This document shows positions 6,734 to 12,904 of a stretch of 12,904 bases of DNA, one piece after another. The stretch is from Verrucomicrobia bacterium UBA2970 (lineage in GTDB: Bacteria > Verrucomicrobiota > Verrucomicrobiia > Limisphaerales > AAA164-E04): positions 1 through 12,904 of the forward strand of contig DEAY01000303.1 in NCBI GenBank assembly GCA_002348345.1, read 5' to 3'. The notes under the pieces are model-generated. The model was given only the letters and a program-made list of their open reading frames with translations. It made no database searches and had not been told where the DNA came from. Within the stretch, counting starts at the first letter, position 1. Each line of letters starts with the position of its first letter. Position numbers and translations under genes: made by a program.

Positions 6734-7657
6734 ATGAAACTCGGATTTGTTAGTGCCATCCTTCCCGATCTGTCGCTCGACGCCGTCCTTCAGTTCGCCT
6801 CAAAGGAGTCTTTCTCATGTGTCGAGCTGATGTGTTGGCCCGTGGGGGAAGCCGATCGCCGCTACGCTGGCGTGACCCACATCGACGTTGCCCGGCTATC
6901 CGAAGCCCAGGCCGAGGAGATTCAAAGCCAAGTCCGGGACCTCGGACTGACGATCAGTGGTCTCGGCTACTATCCAAACCCGCTCACCCCCAATCCCGAA
7001 GAGGCTCAAATCGCCATCGATCAGCTTCGGCGTATCATCGAAGCCGCTCCCAAACTCGGGGTTTCCGTGGTCAACACCTTTGTCGGCCGGGACCCCGCTC
7101 GATCCATCGATGAAAACTGGCCCCGATTCCTTGAGGTCTGGCGCCCCTTGATCAAACTAGCGGAGGAGCATCAGGTGAAAATCGCCATCGAGAACTGCCC
7201 CATGTACTTTACCGGGGACGAATGGCCAAGCGGCAAGAACCTCGCCTTCTGCCCCGCTGTCTGGAGGCGAATGTTTGACGAGATCGCCAGCGATTCTTTC
7301 GGTCTCAATTACGATCCGTCCCATTTCGTCTGGCAGTTTATCGAGGAGGAACCGGCACTGAGGGAATTTGCCGACAAGCTCTTCCACATCCACGCCAAGG
7401 ATGCGAAGGTCAGTCAAAATGGACTGAACGACGTCGGCATTCTCGGAACCCCCCTCCAATACCATACCCCAAAGCTCCCGGGCTTAGGGGATGTGAACTG
7501 GTCCCGATTCTTTTCCCTTCTTTCCGAACTGAATTACACCGGTCCCGTCTGCATCGAGGTCGAAGACCGTCCCTACGAGCGGGATCTTTGCTCGAGAAAA
7601 GGTGCCCTCCGGCAAAGCCACCGTTTCCTAAAACAGTTCTCGACCCCGGAGTTGTGA
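6734..7657 (+). CDS. Sugar phosphate isomerase/epimerase-family TIM-barrel protein (xylose isomerase-like)
   Basis: The 307-residue protein has the AP-endonuclease-2/xylose isomerase-like TIM barrel shared by IolE, IolI, IolH, IolO and hydroxypyruvate or tagatose epimerases. It starts on the first barrel strand (MKLGFVSAILPDLS). A divalent metal site is visible as Glu153 ('IENCP'), Asp194 and His197 ('NYDPSHF'), His220 ('FHIHAKD') and Glu275 ('CIEVED'), placed at the ends of strands as the family requires. The reaction is therefore probably an isomerisation, epimerisation or dehydration of a keto sugar or inosose. The start at 6734 has AAGG 7 bases upstream. It lies on the same strand, 166 bases after the Gfo/Idh/MocA gene, and probably works in the same route. 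Assignment to one specific family member is not possible by eye. Confidence 0.87.
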   Translation: MKLGFVSAILPDLSLDAVLQFASKESFSCVELMCWPVGEADRRYAGVTHIDVARLSEAQAEEIQSQVRDLGLTISGLGYYPNPLTPNPEEAQIAIDQLRRIIEAAPKLGVSVVNTFVGRDPARSIDENWPRFLEVWRPLIKLAEEHQVKIAIENCPMYFTGDEWPSGKNLAFCPAVWRRMFDEIASDSFGLNYDPSHFVWQFIEEEPALREFADKLFHIHAKDAKVSQNGLNDVGILGTPLQYHTPKLPGLGDVNWSRFFSLLSELNYTGPVCIEVEDRPYERDLCSRKGALRQSHRFLKQFSTPEL

Positions 7658-7672
7658 AGGTTCCCGAGACTT

Positions 7673-7701
7673 CGCTCGACCGAGCGGGATCTCAGGAGAT
7701 C
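7673..7701 (+). terminator. Two tandem hairpins after the TIM-barrel gene (possible terminator)
   Basis: Beginning 16 bases after the stop at 7657 there are two back-to-back perfect inverted repeats: cgctcg/cgagcg at 7673-7686 and gatctc/gagatc at 7688-7701, each with two bases between the arms. There is no run of T after the second one, so classical intrinsic termination is uncertain. Their position between the catabolic cluster and the promoter candidate for the protease suggests an insulating role. Confidence 0.35.
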
Positions 7702-7702
7702 T

Positions 7703-7718
7703 TGGCACAAAATATGCA
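7703..7718 (+). promoter_or_regulatory. Candidate sigma-54 (RpoN) -24/-12 promoter for the protease gene
   Basis: The sequence tTGGCACaaaatATGCA has the -24 element TGGCAC complete, then exactly 5 bases, then ATGCA against the consensus TTGCA/T. The invariant GG (7704-7705) and GC (7716-7717) have the correct spacing; there is one mismatch, in the -12 block. Transcription would start near 7729, giving a leader of about 295 bases before the protease ATG at 8024. If real, expression needs RpoN and an AAA+ activator, neither of which is encoded in the window. The match was found by eye, so chance occurrence is not excluded. Confidence 0.5.
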
Positions 7719-7986
7719 CCCCTTTGAGAGGGCTACTAGACCACGTCGAAAACGCCGAAGGGATGCTCTCATCCCCCGCTGGCGATGGGTTCTCCGCTCA
7801 CCAACTGGTGAACGAATCGATCGGGACTCCAGCACGGAATCGACTTGGGGAGCATTGCGCCGCGCCTTTACGGTTGGCGACGATGAAGCCACTGGACCCG
7901 ATGGTCATCATGACAAAACGTCCAGAAACGAGGAGCAACAGGAGGTCTTTGATCGCTGATTCGAAAGGCAGTCGACGCCCCGATAC

Positions 7987-8006
7987 TTCCCTCGCCCGGG
8001 AGGGGA
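7987..8006 (+). promoter_or_regulatory. Hairpin just upstream of the protease start codon
   Basis: ttccctc (7987-7993) can pair with gagggga (8000-8006), one pair being a G-T wobble, around a 6-base loop gcccgg. The structure ends 17 bases before the ATG at 8024 and 3 bases before the likely ribosome-binding GAGG (8010-8013), so it could influence translation initiation. Confidence 0.3.
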
Positions 8007-8023
8007 ACCGAGGCGACGCCTTG

Positions 8024-11000
8024 ATGCGAATTCTCGCGGGCCTCCTTACCCTTGTTTCCACGATTGGCGTTCATGCCAGTCTCAGCCGACAGGCCCCCTT
8101 GCATCCTCACGTTCCCAACCACCTCCTAGTCCGCCCCTCATCCCAGGCCCATCCCGATGCGGTCGAGACACTGAGGCTTCGATTAGGGGCCGTCGTCAAA
8201 GACCGTTTCAGGGAACTCAACGGTCTTCAGGTTTGGACCCTGGGCCCCTCCACCAGTGTCCGCGAAGCCTTATCGATTTCACTCCGCTCGGGCCTATTCC
8301 AACTCGTCGAGCCCGATTACCTCCAATTCGCCACCGTGGCACCCAATGACCCGTTCTTCGCCGATGGGAGCCAATGGCATCTCGAAAACACCGGTCGGCA
8401 AGGGGGATCCCAAGGGGCCGACATCAGCGCTCTCGACGGTTGGGCCATCCGAACCGATGCGGCCGAGGTGAAGGTCGCCATCATTGATACCGGCGCTCGG
8501 CTGACTCACGAGGATTTGCGTCCCAATCTCTGGCACAACCCTGGTGAAATCGCTGGGAACGGGAAGGACGACGATCAAAACGGGATCATCGATGACATCC
8601 ACGGCATCAACTCAATCCGGGATCACGGCGATCCCAGTGACGACACAGGCCATGGCACCCACGTCTCCGGTTTAGTGGGGGCGGTGGGTGATAATCGCAA
8701 GGGGAGCACCGGAGTCGCCTGGAACGTCAAACTCATGCCGCTGCGCTTCCTCAATCGGTTTGGAGAAGGCGCGACGTCGGATGCAATTCAATGCATCAAC
8801 TACGCCATCAACAATGGCGCCGATATCATCAACAATAGTTGGGGTAGCAACGCCTTCTCGGGAGCCTTGAGCAGTGCCATTGGTCGCGCCTTCCAGGAAG
8901 ACGTGCTCATTGTCGCCGCCGCCGGCAACGAGCGCCGAAACAACGATGTGATCCCCCTCTACCCGGCCAACTATCCGCAGAGCAATGTGCTCTCTATCGC
9001 TGCAACGACCCATCGCGACGCGCTGGCAAGCTATTCGAACTACGGTGCCACCACCGTCGACATCGCCGCCCCCGGCAACGCGATTCTTTCCACCTGGGGC
9101 CGTTCGGATCGGGCCTATGACCTGGCCAGCGGCTCATCGATGTCGGCCCCGATTGTTTCGGGCGCGGCCGCCCTGATGCGGGCGCACTTTCCCTCCGCCA
9201 GCGCGAGTGAAATCGCCGCTCGAATGATTGCCACCGTCGATCCGCTCCCCAGCCTTAGAGGACGATGTGTCTCTGAGGGCCGACTCAACCTCGCCCTCGC
9301 CCTGGGCCCCGATCTGGTGGCCGGATTTACGATGTCACCGAACGGAGGGGCCCCTCCCCTTCGCGTCAGTTTTAAGGATCAATCCCTCGGCCAGATAGTC
9401 AATTGGCACTGGGATTTCGGCGACGGATCCCGGATCAGCGGCCTCCCCAATCCCTTTCACACCTACAATCGAGCCGGTAATTTCCCGGTGACCCTCCGGG
9501 TGGAATCTCAGGACGGGTTTTCCGTCAGTCGAACCCAATCCATCGCCGTCATCGCCAACTACCGGGTCGAACTCGATTTCTTCAACTGGGTAACGATCGA
9601 CAACCCGATCCGCCTCGATCTTGGTAATGAGGGCATCAGCCACCCAATCCCTCTCCCCTTTCTCTTTCCCTTCTACGCCCGACCTCGGGATCGAATCTAC
9701 GTCGGATCAAACGGCGTGATGGGATTCGATCCCGAAGAACTCGCGGCGGCATCCAATCAATCGATTCCCGAACCCGCCGCCCCCAACGCCCTCATCGCAC
9801 CGTATTGGGACGATCTCAATCCCACGAGCGGCGGGCACATTGAATACGGCCTCATGGGATCGCCCCCTCATCGACGCTTGGTCGTGACGTGGGATGGCGT
9901 CCCGCTCAATATCGGAAACAACGCCCTCCCCCTCAGTTTCCAAGCCATCCTCGAGGAGGGGACGCAACGAATCGTATTCCAATACCGCGACATCCTTCCG
10001 GGAAGCAGGCTGGCCGGCGGATCGGGCGCGACGATCGGTCTGGAAAACGATGGCGGGTTCTTGGCAGCCCAGTACCTTTTTAACGGTAACCGGCTCCTCC
10101 GAAACGAACAGACCATCGCATTCAGCCCCCTCTCAAGCAGCGGCCTGATTGTCGGACCGGAACGCGATTTGCAGGTGGTCAGGAATCCCGATGGAATAAC
10201 CAATACCCCCGAATTTCAACTTCTCAATACCGGGTCCGATCGCTTGGCATGGCGGACCACATCGGATCAGGACTGGGCTCTTCTCTCGAAAACGCAGGGC
10301 GTTTTGGGGGCAGGACAGGCCGAGGCTGTGGCGGTACGGATCAACCCCACAGCCTCATCCCTTGCCCCCGGAAGCTATTTTGCCAACATCGTGTTTGAAA
10401 ACCTGAGTTCCGGCACAGGATCGGTGCGGCGACGCCTTCAACTCGTGGTGAACGGAAACGAGACAAACTGGGAACTGATTCCCCGATTCAGCTTGGCAAC
10501 CGCCGGCGGGCAAGGGGGGCCCTTTTATCCCCTGAGTCGGATCTACACCTTGGTCAACGACGGGACCCGCCTCATTGACTGGACGGCGACCAGTGACGCA
10601 TCGTGGGTCCATGCCGCCCCCCAAACCGGTCAAATCGCCGCAGGTGCCAGCGAGTCGGTGTCCCTCCGATTCACGCCCGCCATCAACCACCTGCGCCCCG
10701 GGGTTCACGAGACCGTCGTTCGAATGGTCTCAAGGGATGAACAGGTCGCCCCCCTGATCATCCTTGCCCGAGTCATTGTTCAAGGCCAGTCGTCGGCATT
10801 AACCGTTCTTCCCGACGAACCGGCCAGCAAAACGCTCGGCGCGACCGCCGGACCCATGCCGGTCGTTTTCGAGTATCAAATCGAAAACCATGGCCAGGCC
10901 ACGGGGGCATGGACGGCCCGCCTGGACCGGCCTGAACTGACCGTGCACCCTGAGGAGGGAACACTTGATCCCGGTGAAACAACCACTCTTCTGATTCGGG

Positions 11001-11347
11001 GGGAGGCGGAATCCATCGAGCTAGAAGACGAGCCGGAGACGTTCCGGATCACGGTGAGCGATACCACCAACCGGGCCTCCACTTTGAGTCATCGTGTTCT
11101 GATGATTCACCCGGCCACCGCAACCCCCCTTAAAATGAGAATCGAATCCCTCGAAGGACAACTCGTCCTCCATCTTCAAGGGCTTTCTCATGAAGCCATC
11201 CACCTCGAGCAGTCTGGCGACTTGCAGACTTGGACTCCTTTGACGTCCATCCGCCTTTCTGACACCGGATGGCTCCGATACCCGATCGACCTTCCGGTGG
11301 ACCGACCGCGATGCTACTTCCGAGCCCTCCGCACGAACCAACGATGA
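8024..11347 (+). CDS. Secreted multidomain subtilisin-like (S8) serine protease with PKD and BACON-like modules
   Basis: The 1107-residue product begins with a signal peptide (MRILAGLLTLVSTIGVHA, likely cleaved after residue 18). This fixes the start at 8024 although the frame is open back to 7724. Residues of about 30-105 look like an inhibitory propeptide. The S8 catalytic domain (about 125-425) has the full triad, Asp155 ('IIDTG'), His210 ('GHGTHVSG') and Ser372 ('GSSMSAP'), the oxyanion Asn302 ('AAAGNE'), and an Asp-rich stretch near 175-190 resembling a calcium loop. A PKD domain follows (about 432-510, 'WHWDFGDG'). Next come a beta-rich domain of a type often found beside such proteases (about 512-705, 'VGSNGVMGF', 'APYWDDLNP'), two BACON-like modules (about 706-922), a diverged third (about 923-1028) and the verrucomicrobial-type tail (about 1030-1107). 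There is no sorting signal or membrane anchor at the C-terminus. I infer an extracellular or surface protease in protein scavenging. It is convergent with the metal-binding lipoprotein gene. Confidence 0.93.
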   Translation: MRILAGLLTLVSTIGVHASLSRQAPLHPHVPNHLLVRPSSQAHPDAVETLRLRLGAVVKDRFRELNGLQVWTLGPSTSVREALSISLRSGLFQLVEPDYLQFATVAPNDPFFADGSQWHLENTGRQGGSQGADISALDGWAIRTDAAEVKVAIIDTGARLTHEDLRPNLWHNPGEIAGNGKDDDQNGIIDDIHGINSIRDHGDPSDDTGHGTHVSGLVGAVGDNRKGSTGVAWNVKLMPLRFLNRFGEGATSDAIQCINYAINNGADIINNSWGSNAFSGALSSAIGRAFQEDVLIVAAAGNERRNNDVIPLYPANYPQSNVLSIAATTHRDALASYSNYGATTVDIAAPGNAILSTWGRSDRAYDLASGSSMSAPIVSGAAALMRAHFPSASASEIAARMIATVDPLPSLRGRCVSEGRLNLALALGPDLVAGFTMSPNGGAPPLRVSFKDQSLGQIVNWHWDFGDGSRISGLPNPFHTYNRAGNFPVTLRVESQDGFSVSRTQSIAVIANYRVELDFFNWVTIDNPIRLDLGNEGISHPIPLPFLFPFYARPRDRIYVGSNGVMGFDPEELAAASNQSIPEPAAPNALIAPYWDDLNPTSGGHIEYGLMGSPPHRRLVVTWDGVPLNIGNNALPLSFQAILEEGTQRIVFQYRDILPGSRLAGGSGATIGLENDGGFLAAQYLFNGNRLLRNEQTIAFSPLSSSGLIVGPERDLQVVRNPDGITNTPEFQLLNTGSDRLAWRTTSDQDWALLSKTQGVLGAGQAEAVAVRINPTASSLAPGSYFANIVFENLSSGTGSVRRRLQLVVNGNETNWELIPRFSLATAGGQGGPFYPLSRIYTLVNDGTRLIDWTATSDASWVHAAPQTGQIAAGASESVSLRFTPAINHLRPGVHETVVRMVSRDEQVAPLIILARVIVQGQSSALTVLPDEPASKTLGATAGPMPVVFEYQIENHGQATGAWTARLDRPELTVHPEEGTLDPGETTTLLIRGEAESIELEDEPETFRITVSDTTNRASTLSHRVLMIHPATATPLKMRIESLEGQLVLHLQGLSHEAIHLEQSGDLQTWTPLTSIRLSDTGWLRYPIDLPVDRPRCYFRALRTNQR

Positions 11348-11354
11348 TCGGCGC

Positions 11355-12305
11355 CTACGGATTCAATGCCTCCGAGAGCCGATGGATATTGCCCCTCATC
11401 AGGTCGAGGAAATCACCCTCCTCGGGAATGCCTCCCCCCGTCGGAAACACAAGCGGTTCAACGCCAAATGCCCGCATGCGAACCATCGTCTCCTCACTGG
11501 GCTGCCCCTCCCACAGCATCCATTTGACCTTGAGCTCGGAGCGGCTGGATTCAAAGGCTTCCCATGCTTCCTCACCCGGGGTTTCCCCCGGTTCCCAATG
11601 AAAACTCTTCAGCGTCAGGCCGTAGCGTCGCTCCAGGTATTGGTAGACGGGATGCGACGCAAAAAGAGCTTGTTCCCCGTTCTTCGCGACGGCCGCCCTC
11701 ATCTGGCGATCAAGATCGGTCAAATCGGCCTGTAGGCGACGGAATGTCCCTTCAAAGGAGGCCGCCTGATCGGGCAACAAGGCCGCCAGCGCCTTCTTGA
11801 CCTCCTCCCCCTGACGCAGCGCGAGGGTAAAATCCAGCCAAGTGGTAAAGGCCACCTCGCCATGCGAGTGTTCCCCCTCATCCCCATGACTGTGGGTCAC
11901 TGCATCCTCATCGTAGATCCATTGCGCTTGAATCGCCTTCCCGGTATCAACCAACTTTCCCTGGGGTAGCGAAACCTCGGTCAGCCACTTCGCATAACCG
12001 GCTCCCCACATCAGGATGAGGTCCGCTCGCTGAAACATCTGGATCTCCTCGTCGGAGGGCTTCCAGAAGGCGGGATCAATGCCACTCGACTTCGGAAGCA
12101 CCAACTCGACCCGATCCCCGGCGATTCGCTCGACAAAAAAATACAGGGGATAATTGACCACGCAGACCCTCGGAATGGGATTTGAGTCAGCCACCGCCAA
12201 ATCCGACCGATTGATCTCATCGGATGGCCCGCATCCGGAGCCCCCCATCAACCCGATCAACAACCCCAAACGCCCCCAGTCCTTCCATGAATCGCGATCC
12301 TTCAT
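11355..12305 (-). CDS. ZnuA-like metal ABC transporter substrate-binding lipoprotein (cluster 9 family, divergent site)
   Basis: The 316-residue protein resembles cluster 9 (ZnuA-type) zinc/manganese-binding proteins: 'VNYPLYFFVERIAGD' near the N-terminus, 'SGIDPAFWKPSDEEI', 'ADLILMWGAGYAKWL', a His-rich loop HSHGDEGEHSHG (residues 138-149), and 'FASHPVYQYLERRYGL'. A signal peptide ends in GGSGC, with Cys25 as probable lipidation site. The metal site is unusual: where ZnuA has His in 'DPHxYEP' and in 'DPHxWLDP', this protein reads 'DPAFWKP' and 'AFTTWLDF'. His218 ('SHPVY') and an acidic position near Glu266 remain. The start at 12305 is chosen over an in-frame ATG at 12359, inside the permease gene, because an AGAGGA ribosome-binding site precedes it and the signal peptide then has normal length. 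It lies 7 bases downstream of the permease gene, clearly in one operon, and its stop is 7 bases from that of the convergent protease gene. Confidence 0.85.
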   Translation of the reverse strand: MKDRDSWKDWGRLGLLIGLMGGSGCGPSDEINRSDLAVADSNPIPRVCVVNYPLYFFVERIAGDRVELVLPKSSGIDPAFWKPSDEEIQMFQRADLILMWGAGYAKWLTEVSLPQGKLVDTGKAIQAQWIYDEDAVTHSHGDEGEHSHGEVAFTTWLDFTLALRQGEEVKKALAALLPDQAASFEGTFRRLQADLTDLDRQMRAAVAKNGEQALFASHPVYQYLERRYGLTLKSFHWEPGETPGEEAWEAFESSRSELKVKWMLWEGQPSEETMVRMRAFGVEPLVFPTGGGIPEEGDFLDLMRGNIHRLSEALNP

Positions 12306-12312
12306 GATCCTC
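12306..12312 (-). promoter_or_regulatory. Ribosome-binding site deciding the start of the metal-binding lipoprotein gene
   Basis: Read on the minus strand, the stop TAA of the permease is followed by gaggatc and then ATG at 12305. Together with the preceding bases this gives AAGAGGA about 4 bases before the start, the clearest Shine-Dalgarno in the window. It argues against the upstream in-frame ATG at 12359. Confidence 0.65.
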
Positions 12313-12904
12313 TTAACTAAACATCTGACGCAACCAAGTTTCAAACACGGATTCGGCAACCCAACTGAAGCAAAGCGTGATCCCCAGACTTACCAAACCC
12401 ACCACGCTGAGCTCGAGAAAAAGCAAGCCCCAAACCGTTCCTCGACGACAGCCCAGAAGGAACAAGGTCTCCATCTCCCGCTCCCGCAACCGCAGCGACA
12501 ACAGAATGACGAGCCCCAAAAACAAGCCCACCACCCCCAACACTAGCACAAAGTTCAGGTCCAGGAATTGTTTGACTCGACTGACGGTGGTCATCAGTTC
12601 GTTCACCACCTCGCGCGGTCGCAGGATCTGAACCGGGCTGTCGACCCCTTGGAAACGACCCCGCAAGAGGGTGCCGGACTTGGCATCGCGGGGCACGAAC
12701 AACAACGCCGTCAGGGGACGCTCCCCGGGACTGGCATGGAAATGAAAGGAATCTCGATTGGCCTCGGTCACCTCCATGTAGGACAAGACCGACGCGTTGA
12801 CAACCCGGTTATTGCCCTCCCGGCGAAGGAGGGTCGTCGAATCCGCGTCGTCCGCAACCTCATCATGCCCATGACCAATTCCCGCGATGACCCATGCCGT
12901 CTTA
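12313..12904 (-). CDS. FtsX/MacB-type ABC transporter permease, C-terminal part (runs off right edge)
   Basis: The frame is open from the stop at 12313-12315 to the right edge (197 codons), so only the C-terminal part is seen. The visible order is an extracytoplasmic region containing HGHDE near its left limit and 'SFHFH' about 45 residues later, then a membrane segment ('LNFVLVLGVVGLFLGLVILL'), a cytoplasmic loop 'LRLREREMETLFLLGCRRGT' typical of FtsX domains, and a second membrane segment ('LFLELSVVGLVSLGITLCF'). The protein then ends about 20 residues later at 'RQMFS', without the last membrane helix usual in FtsX domains. Such permeases pair with an ATP-binding subunit, presumably encoded beyond the edge. 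The His-rich extracytoplasmic part and the downstream ZnuA-like lipoprotein suggest a link to metal handling, which is inference. The TTG at 12784-12786 is not a start, because coding continues past it. Confidence 0.82.
   Translation of the reverse strand, partial: KTAWVIAGIGHGHDEVADDADSTTLLRREGNNRVVNASVLSYMEVTEANRDSFHFHASPGERPLTALLFVPRDAKSGTLLRGRFQGVDSPVQILRPREVVNELMTTVSRVKQFLDLNFVLVLGVVGLFLGLVILLSLRLREREMETLFLLGCRRGTVWGLLFLELSVVGLVSLGITLCFSWVAESVFETWLRQMFS

Larger units (their letters stand above)
7658..8023 (+). other. 366-base region without a convincing gene: hairpins, promoter candidate and long leader
   Basis: Several frames are open here, but none reads like a protein: there is no recognisable motif and the candidate ORFs overlap the genes on either side out of frame. 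What it holds, in order: two adjacent hairpins at 7673-7701, a sigma-54-type promoter match at 7703-7718, a purine-rich GGAGGT at 7941-7946, and a hairpin at 7987-8006 just before the protease start. The frame of the protease is open back to 7724, and a TTG at 7949 follows GGAGGT by only 2 bases, which is too close for a normal ribosome-binding site. I read most of this stretch as the 5' untranslated leader of the protease mRNA. Confidence 0.5.

Noticed and set aside
7588..7959. 123-codon plus-strand ORF across the end of the TIM-barrel gene and the gap
   Set aside because: It overlaps a clear enzyme gene out of frame, contains no motif, and is rich in Arg and Pro as expected of a shadow frame.
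7724..8023. N-terminal extension of the protease frame from a TTG at 7724
   Set aside because: It would place a clean signal peptide 100 residues inside the protein. The upstream residues look like translated non-coding DNA.

Overview
The window looks like a chromosomal segment of a free-living Verrucomicrobiota bacterium. The strongest clue is the C-terminal tail of the large secreted protease (a segment reading 'LEQSGDLQTWTPLT' and ending in 'YFRAL'), a tail I associate with secreted proteins of this phylum. The mix of a subtilase with PKD and BACON-like modules and a polyol/inositol-type catabolic cluster also fits. The assignment is from recognition, not a search. I see no rRNA, tRNA, CRISPR array, insertion sequence or phage gene.

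Layout. (1) 1-1630, minus strand: the N-terminal part of a DRE-TIM (HMG-CoA lyase-like) aldolase running off the left edge, then a YejK/NdpA-type nucleoid-associated protein. (2) 1631-1826: a divergent spacer holding four inverted repeats. (3) 1827-6567, plus strand: a tight run of a CoA-acylating methylmalonate-semialdehyde dehydrogenase, a zinc-dependent sugar alcohol dehydrogenase, a class II aldolase and a Gfo/Idh/MocA dehydrogenase; the last two overlap by ATGA. A xylose-isomerase-like TIM-barrel protein follows at 6734-7657 after a 166-base gap. (4) 7658-8023: 366 bases without a convincing gene, with two back-to-back hairpins, a good sigma-54-type promoter match and a leader of about 295 bases. 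(5) 8024-11347: a secreted multidomain subtilisin-like protease. (6) 11355-12904, minus strand: a ZnuA-like metal-binding lipoprotein, co-transcribed with and 7 bases downstream of an FtsX/MacB-type permease that runs off the right edge.

How the genes may work together. The five enzymes in 1827-7657 match, class for class, proteins of inositol catabolism: MMSDH (IolA), Zn-MDR dehydrogenase (IolM of Thermotoga), class II aldolase (IolJ), Gfo/Idh/MocA dehydrogenase (IolG) and TIM-barrel isomerase/epimerase (IolE/IolI/IolO). The usual IolB, IolC and IolD are absent from the window. A route that oxidises a cyclitol or related polyol, rearranges and cleaves it, and ends in an acyl-CoA is the best reading, but the substrate is not shown. 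The right-end pair is a candidate non-canonical metal-linked ABC system: a cluster 9-type binding protein lacking two of the usual His positions, paired with an FtsX-type permease instead of a ZnuB-type one.
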